Source: Oerskovia sp042887685 (GTDB lineage Bacteria > Actinomycetota > Actinomycetes > Actinomycetales > Cellulomonadaceae). Taken from it: a DNA stretch of 64,000 bases. Positions 59,520 through 64,000 of the stretch are shown in pieces (position 1 is the first letter of the stretch; the number at the start of each line of letters is the position of its first letter). The stretch lies in contig NZ_JBHVOS010000009.1 of NCBI RefSeq assembly GCF_042887685.1, positions 1 through 64,000 on the forward strand, given 5' to 3'. Position numbers and translations under genes: made by a program. The notes under the pieces are model-generated. The model was not told where the DNA came from, made no database searches, and worked only from the letters and a program-made list of their open reading frames with translations.

Positions 59520-60125
59520 TCAGCCCTTGGCGGCCCGCTCCGCCTTCGCCGCGGCCTTGGCCGCCTTCTTCGTCTCACGCACCTGGTCGAGCGAGTGCTG
59601 GTCGACGACGTCGGCGATGGAGCGTCGCGCGCCGTCCTCGCCGTAGACGCCCGCAGCCTCCCGCCAGCCCTCCGGCCGGACGCCGTACTGCTTGCCGAGG
59701 AGCGCGAGGAAGATCTTCGCCTTCTGCTCGCCGAATCCCGGCAGCGCCTTGAGCCGCTTGAGGACGAGCGGGCCGTCGGGGGCTGCGCCGTCCGGCCCGG
59801 GATCGGTCCAGATGCGGGTGACGTCGCCGTCGTACTCCTCATCGACGACCTGCGCCACGGCCTGCACGCGCCCGGCCATCGAGCCCGGATAGCGGTGGAT
59901 CGCCGGGGGAGTGGCCGCCATGGCAGCGAACGGCTCGGGCTCGGCCGTCGCGATCCGGTGCACGTCGAACCCGCCCATGCGCTGGGAGATCTTGAGCGGC
60001 CCGGCGAACGCCGACTCCATGGTGACCTGCTGGTCCAGGAGCATGCCGATGAGCAGCGCGAACGGGTCGGTGGACAGCAGCTGGTCGGCTTCCGGGTCGC
60101 CGGTGAACCACAGGTCGGGTGCCAT
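59520..60125 (-). CDS. HhH-GPD-type DNA glycosylase-like protein
   Basis: 201 residues from the ATG at 60125; 16 further codons upstream are open but not conserved-looking. FALLIGMLLDQQVTMESAFAGPLKISQRMG resembles the first helices of the AlkA/Nth-fold. The hairpin is LKALPGFGEQKAKIFLALLGKQYGVRPEGW. The position where Nth and MutY have the catalytic Asp (VDTHV) is VRPEGW here, so Asp is missing and catalysis may differ. The C-terminus is a Lys/Ala-rich tail. It diverges from the TetR gene. Confidence 0.85.
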   Translation of the reverse strand: MAPDLWFTGDPEADQLLSTDPFALLIGMLLDQQVTMESAFAGPLKISQRMGGFDVHRIATAEPEPFAAMAATPPAIHRYPGSMAGRVQAVAQVVDEEYDGDVTRIWTDPGPDGAAPDGPLVLKRLKALPGFGEQKAKIFLALLGKQYGVRPEGWREAAGVYGEDGARRSIADVVDQHSLDQVRETKKAAKAAAKAERAAKG

Positions 60126-60176
60126 GTCCCCATCATGGCAGTCGGGTCGTGGTGGTGCCCGTGCGTCGGGCATCTT

Positions 60177-60222
60177 GTTTGACCATTGTCAAAGAGCAGC
60201 ATAGGTTTGACTCATGTCAAAC
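60177..60222 (+). promoter_or_regulatory. TetR promoter with two operators, probably leaderless
   Basis: Two inverted repeats of the same sequence: TTTGAC-CATT-GTCAAA at 60178-60193 and GTTTGAC-TCAT-GTCAAAC at 60205-60222, centres 28 bp apart. A promoter TTGACC (60179-60184), 17 bp, TAGGTT (60202-60207) places the +1 at about the A of the ATG at 60214. Operator 1 overlaps -35, operator 2 overlaps -10 and the start codon. Confidence 0.8.
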
Positions 60223-60852
60223 AATAGCGAGGTGAGTCGCCTCAGCCCCGACGAGCGTCGCGAGCAGATCCTGCGCGTCGCGTCCGCGCGCTTCGCCGAG
60301 CAGGGGGTCGACGCGGTCTCGGTGCGCGACGTCGCGCAGGAGGCCGGAGTGACCCGAGCGCTCGTCTACCACTACTTCCCGGGCAAGGACTCGCTGCTCG
60401 ACGCCGTCCTGCGCCGCGAGGCCGAGGCCGTCCTGGCGGCCACCGCACCGCTGCCCGGGCGCAGCGCCCGCGAGAACCTCGAGCGTGCGCTGGGCGCGTA
60501 CCTCGACCACTTCTCCGCGAGCAGCGGCCAGCTGCGCGACCTCTACGCCCCGCACGCCTCGGCGCCCGCGCTGGTGCACGAGCTCGCCGCCGCGAACCAT
60601 CTGGTCCAGGTCGAACGGATCCTGTCCTACCTCGACCTGGCCGACACCGCCCTGTCCCGCCTCGCGGTCGGCGGGTGGCTGGGGTTCGTCGAGGAGGTCG
60701 CGCGCGAGAGCGGTGGCGGCGCGACGGTCCCGCGCGAGCAGGTCCTCCTGCTGTGCCTGCGCGCGCTGAGCGTCGTGACCGGCGCGCCGCTCGCCCTCGG
60801 GACGGACGAGGAAGACACCACGGAACCATCGACCAAGGAGAGCAGCTCATGA
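60214..60852 (+). CDS. TetR-family repressor
   Basis: 212 residues. The DNA-binding domain is at residues 15-60 (RREQILRVASARFAEQGVDAVSVRDVAQEAGVTRALVYHYFPGKDSLLDAVL), and the rest is the helical ligand domain. It should repress its own transcript, which also carries the NmrA-type gene: the stop and next start overlap (ATGA). The ligand is unknown. Confidence 0.92.
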   Translation: MSNNSEVSRLSPDERREQILRVASARFAEQGVDAVSVRDVAQEAGVTRALVYHYFPGKDSLLDAVLRREAEAVLAATAPLPGRSARENLERALGAYLDHFSASSGQLRDLYAPHASAPALVHELAAANHLVQVERILSYLDLADTALSRLAVGGWLGFVEEVARESGGGATVPREQVLLLCLRALSVVTGAPLALGTDEEDTTEPSTKESSS

Positions 60853-61502
60853 AGATCGTCGTGCTGGGTGCCACCGGCAACCTCGGGTCACAGGTCGTCG
60901 AGCAGGCCGTCGCGGCGGGCCACGAGGTCGTCGCGTACGCGCGACGCCCGGAGGCCGTGCCGACCCGTCCGGGCGTGAGCGTCGTCGGAGGTGCCCTCGA
61001 CGACTCCTCCGCGTTGGCCGACGCCGTGCGCGGCGCAGACGTGGTCGTGTCCGCCGTGGGCGGGCCCGCCAAGGACAGGACCTTCATGCAGCGGGTGCTG
61101 CCCACGATCGTCGCCGGGCTCGAGGAAGCGGGCGTCGACCGGTTCGTGCTGGTCTCGGCGTTCGGCGTGGGTGACACCGCGACCAAGGCCTCCTGGTTCG
61201 CGCGCCTGGTCTACCGCACGGTCATCTCCGCGATGTTCGCGGACAAGGCCGCGTCCGAGGCGATCCTGCCGACGTCGCCGCTCCGGTGGACGATCGCCTG
61301 TCCCGTCAACCTCAAGGACGCCCCCGCGCTGGCGAGCGAGACCGTCAAGCCGCTCGACGAGGTCGGTGCGGTACCCGGCCTGCCGACCCTGCCGTTCGCG
61401 AACGCGGGCAGGGCGCTCGTGGAGATCGCCTCGAACCCTGAGTACGTGGGCGAGCGGGTCCTGGTCACGACACCGACCGGCTGGCGGGCCGCGTCGCGCT
61501 GA
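60849..61502 (+). CDS. NAD(P)-binding NmrA-type oxidoreductase
   Basis: 217 residues. The dinucleotide-binding loop is GATGNLG (residues 8-14), and the fold follows the atypical SDR/NmrA pattern: SAVGGPAKD, VLVSAFGVGD. There is no YxxxK pair, so it may be a redox sensor or a flavin/quinone reductase-like enzyme. It is coupled to the TetR gene, and is the likely target of its control. Confidence 0.87.
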   Translation: MKIVVLGATGNLGSQVVEQAVAAGHEVVAYARRPEAVPTRPGVSVVGGALDDSSALADAVRGADVVVSAVGGPAKDRTFMQRVLPTIVAGLEEAGVDRFVLVSAFGVGDTATKASWFARLVYRTVISAMFADKAASEAILPTSPLRWTIACPVNLKDAPALASETVKPLDEVGAVPGLPTLPFANAGRALVEIASNPEYVGERVLVTTPTGWRAASR

Positions 61503-61580
61503 TCCTGGCAAGTCGCCCGGCGATCCTGGCAAGCCGCCCGGCCCCGTCGCGGCAAGCCGCCCGGCCCCGTCTGCCCGACC
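61503..61580. repeat. Short imperfect tandem repeat of about 21 bp
   Basis: Three to four units built on GGCAAGCCGCCCGGC after the NmrA-type stop codon; the first two are 21 bases apart. Confidence 0.6.
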
Positions 61581-61613
61581 CGCCCGTCCCCGACGGGCAG
61601 GCGTGCCCCGGCC

Positions 61614-62033
61614 TCAGCGGGGTGGCCCCACCCGCCCGTCGAGGAACTCGTCCACCCGTAGCCCCCGCAGCGCGACCCGGATCACGGCGGGCACGAGCCG
61701 CAGCCCGTCGTCCCCGTGCAACCGCCGCAGGTCGTCGACGACGTAGCCGTGTCCACCTCGCGTGAGCCCGAACAGCCCGACCGCCTCGACGTTCCTGAGC
61801 CAGTCGACGTCTGCGCCGTACGTCAGGGCGATGACCACACGGACCTCGCGCGCGCCGGTCGAGGGTGGTTCGCGGAAAGCCATGACGGGCGTCGCGAAGG
61901 GGCGGCCGGTGCGGCGGCCGTGGTGGTGGACCGTCGCGAAGGGCGGCACGCGCGACGAGACGCGCAGCACGAACGGGTTGAGGAACCGCCGGTTGGTCCG
62001 GGCGATGACGTGCGGGATGGGCATGTCAGCCAT
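61614..62033 (-). CDS. Nitroreductase/deazaflavin-dependent (Ddn-like) family protein
   Basis: 139 residues from the ATG at 62033. RTNRRFLNPFVLRVSSRVPPFATVHHHGRRTGRPFATPVMAF is the start of the Ddn/Rv3547 split barrel, where GRRTGRP binds the cofactor phosphate. Such proteins bind F420. VVDDLRRLHGDDGLRLVPAVIR is a family-like C-terminus. This is another possible F420 user beside the LLM enzymes at 26481 and 53135. Confidence 0.8.
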   Translation of the reverse strand: MADMPIPHVIARTNRRFLNPFVLRVSSRVPPFATVHHHGRRTGRPFATPVMAFREPPSTGAREVRVVIALTYGADVDWLRNVEAVGLFGLTRGGHGYVVDDLRRLHGDDGLRLVPAVIRVALRGLRVDEFLDGRVGPPR

Positions 62034-62192
62034 GGTGCGCGCGACCGTGCGTCGCGGCCACCGCGCGGCGCACCATCGAGCCGCTCGTCGAGCACGACGT
62101 CTCGCGCACCCGAGCACGACCTTGTGGTCGTCACGACCGCCATGTCGACCGAAACCTCGTTCTCGGCACCGACGAGCCGCCCGGAGACCCGC

Positions 62193-63146
62193 TCACGCCG
62201 CCCCCGCCCGTTCCCGGTGCGCCGTCGGGCTCATCCCGCGTACCCGCGTGAACGCGGCGCTCAGCGCGAACGGCGTCCCGTACCCGACCTGCCGGGCCAC
62301 GGAGCCGACGGTCGCACCGGGCTCCAGCAGGAGGTCGGCCGCGAGGGTCAGCCGCCACCCGGTCAGGTAGCTCATGGGGGGTTCGCCCACGAGCTCGGTG
62401 AAGCGGCGGGAGAACGCGGCTCGCGAGAGTCCCACCGTCCGCGCGAGCGACTCGACGGTCCAGGGCCGGGCCGGGTCGTGGTGCATGAGCCGCAGCGCGT
62501 GCCCGACCACGGGGTCGGCGTCGGCGCGGTACCACCCGGGGGCGTCGCCGCTGTCGAGCCAGGCGCGCAGGGCGCCGATGAGCAGGATGTCGAGGAGCCG
62601 GTCGAGCACGGCCTCCTGACCGGGCCGGTCCTGGGAGACCTCGCGCGCGAGCAGGGACACGAGGTCGGCGTCCAGGTCGCCGCGGCGCAGCACGAGCAGC
62701 GGTGGCAGCACGCTCAGCAGCCGACCGCCGACCTCGCCGTCGAGCGGGTACGTCCCGGTGAGCAGCACGGTCGGCCCGTCGGGGTCGTTGCCCCAGGTCC
62801 GCACGCCGAGGTCCACGAGCGGCGAGGGCCCGTCCCCGAGGGCGCGGCAGGCCCCGACGGCGTCGCTCACCATCTGCGGCGGCGTCCCGGGGGAGTCGGC
62901 CACGGTGTAGTGGCGTGGCCCGCGCACGAGCGCGACGTCGCCCTCCCCGAGGTGCGCCTCGAGCGGTGGTTCGTCGGTGCCCTGCCCGGCGTCCATCCCG
63001 ATCCATGCCTCCCCGCGCACGACGGGAACGAGCGTGAGCGGCGCCTCGTCCTCGATGCGCAGGGACCACGGTGGCGCGAGGAGCGAGCGCAGCAGGAAGG
63101 CACCCCGTGCGCGGGGTCCGTCGAGAAGGCCGGCGACAGCGTCCAT
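62193..63146 (-). CDS. AraC-family regulator with N-terminal cupin domain
   Basis: 317 residues from the ATG at 63146. A cupin_6 sensor domain of about 190 residues (GEAWIGMDAGQG, EGDVALVRGPRHYTVAD) precedes two helix-turn-helices (VESLARTVGLSRAAFSRRFTELVG and VGSVARQVGYGTPFALSAAFTRVRG). Regulators of this kind commonly control an oxidoreductase gene divergent from them. Here that is the gene at 63291. A weak inverted repeat GACGAG/CTCGTC (63198-63228) lies between them. Confidence 0.9.
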   Translation of the reverse strand: MDAVAGLLDGPRARGAFLLRSLLAPPWSLRIEDEAPLTLVPVVRGEAWIGMDAGQGTDEPPLEAHLGEGDVALVRGPRHYTVADSPGTPPQMVSDAVGACRALGDGPSPLVDLGVRTWGNDPDGPTVLLTGTYPLDGEVGGRLLSVLPPLLVLRRGDLDADLVSLLAREVSQDRPGQEAVLDRLLDILLIGALRAWLDSGDAPGWYRADADPVVGHALRLMHHDPARPWTVESLARTVGLSRAAFSRRFTELVGEPPMSYLTGWRLTLAADLLLEPGATVGSVARQVGYGTPFALSAAFTRVRGMSPTAHRERAGAA

Positions 63147-63290
63147 GCCTCGACGGTACGCCGCCCGGCCGCGCGACGGAAGACGGATGGACATGCAGAC
63201 GAGCCGATCGGCCATGGAACGTCTCGTCGGGTGCCGGTTGACTCGAACCACGGAAACACCCCTGCACCACATCGACCTCAGGAGACCGAC

Positions 63291-64000
63291 ATGACCACGC
63301 ACCAGCCCCTCCCTCCCCGTCCCGGCACGGACGCCACGTCCGGCGCCGACGGCCCCACCGCCGCGCCTCTCGTCGCCGTCGTCGGCGCGACGGGCAAGTC
63401 GGGCCGCCGGGTCGCGGCCCGCCTGACCGCGGCAGGCGTCCCGGTCCGTCCCGTCTCGCGCAGCACCGCGGTGCGCCTCGACTGGGACGACCCGGCCACC
63501 TGGGCGCCCGCGGTCGAGGGGGCCGACGCCGTCTACGTCGCCGTCGCTCCCGACCTCGCGGCCCCCGGGACCCCGGAGGTGGTCGCCGGCTTCGCCCGCG
63601 TGGCCGCCCGTGCGGGTGTCCGGCGACTCGTCCTCCTCTCGGGCCGTGGCGAGCCCGAGGCTCAGCGCGCCGAGCAGCTCGTCGCCGAGGTCTTCCCCGC
63701 GCGGACCGTCGTGCGGTGCGCGTGGTTCGCGCAGAACTTCAGCGAGAGCTTCCTGCTGGACCCCGTGCTCGACGGCGTCGCCCCGCTCCCGGTCTCGGAC
63801 GTCGTCGAGCCGTTCGTCGACCTCGAGGACGTGGCCGAGGTCGCGGTGGCGGCGCTGACCGAGCCGGGCCACGAGGGGCGCGTCTACGAGCTCACGGGTC
63901 CGCGGCTGCTGACGTTCGGCGAGGCGCTCGCGGAGATCGGCGCGGTGAGCGGGAGGGAGGTCCGGCTCGAGACGGTCACGGGCGAGGAGTTTGCGGTCGG
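63291..64000 (+). CDS. NmrA/SDR-type NAD(P)-binding oxidoreductase (3' end cut by window)
   Basis: 236 codons are visible from the ATG at 63291, behind AGGAG; the gene continues past the edge. The dinucleotide loop GATGKSG lies near 33-39, then LVLLSGRGEPEAQ, WFAQNFSESFLLDPVLDG and PFVDLEDVAEVAVAALTEPGHEGRVYELTGP, a pattern shared with NmrA-type and azoreductase-like SDR proteins. It is divergent from the AraC gene and probably its target. Confidence 0.87.
   Translation, partial: MTTHQPLPPRPGTDATSGADGPTAAPLVAVVGATGKSGRRVAARLTAAGVPVRPVSRSTAVRLDWDDPATWAPAVEGADAVYVAVAPDLAAPGTPEVVAGFARVAARAGVRRLVLLSGRGEPEAQRAEQLVAEVFPARTVVRCAWFAQNFSESFLLDPVLDGVAPLPVSDVVEPFVDLEDVAEVAVAALTEPGHEGRVYELTGPRLLTFGEALAEIGAVSGREVRLETVTGEEFAV

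Overview
The window is about 73% GC and has the hallmarks of an actinobacterium: GTG and TTG starts, many 1-4 bp stop/start overlaps, a clpP1-clpP2-clpX cluster, F420-dependent enzymes, an Rv2466c-type DsbA protein, an Eis-type acetyltransferase and a DUF6318 lipoprotein. Gene content best fits Micrococcales, perhaps the Cellulomonadaceae/Promicromonosporaceae group; that placement is an inference. No insertion sequence, prophage, CRISPR array, rRNA or origin was seen.

Layout. 1-8.3 kb: pepN, a DsbA-like protein, a small PPOX-like protein, a repeat-rich membrane protein and a large LuxR-type regulator. 8.35-20.46 kb: an eleven-gene minus-strand operon, in transcription order MFS transporter, alpha/beta hydrolase, caiA, caiB, caiC, MaoC-type hydratase, second MFS transporter, fixA, fixB, fixC, fixX. 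It resembles the enterobacterial carnitine (cai) plus fixABCX system with different hydratase and transporters, and is the outstanding feature of the window. 20.8-31.4 kb: M13 peptidase, rpiB, Nei-like glycosylase, Eis-type GNAT, alkyltransferase-like protein, LLM oxidoreductase, a GntR/membrane-protein pair, and cysK-cysE behind a cysteine-rich leader ORF of 28 codons. tRNA-Gly(TCC) lies beside it. 31.5-39.4 kb: an M16-like protein, tRNA-Pro(TGG), a three-gene glycosyltransferase/membrane peptide/acyltransferase operon, and tig. 39.6-50.7 kb: a membrane protein, clpP1-clpP2-clpX with a ClgR-type site, fadD-like ligase, chorismate mutase, a baeRF-family protein and valS. 50.9-64 kb: DUF4914 protein, an F420 pair (LLM enzyme and CofE-type ligase), a repeat-rich variable segment (55.7-58.6 kb) carrying a DUF6318 lipoprotein/PKD protein pair, then VOC, HhH-GPD, a self-regulated TetR/NmrA pair, a deazaflavin-type protein and an AraC/NmrA divergent pair cut by the right edge.

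How it works together. In the cai-fix operon CaiC and CaiB would activate an acid as its CoA thioester, CaiA and the hydratase would reduce or hydrate the enoyl-CoA, and FixABCX would pass electrons to CaiA. cysK and cysE make cysteine from serine and probably respond to cysteine supply through translation of the leader. Trigger factor and the Clp protease form a protein folding and turnover block. Several intergenic regions contain tandem repeats or a family of palindromes with shared ends.
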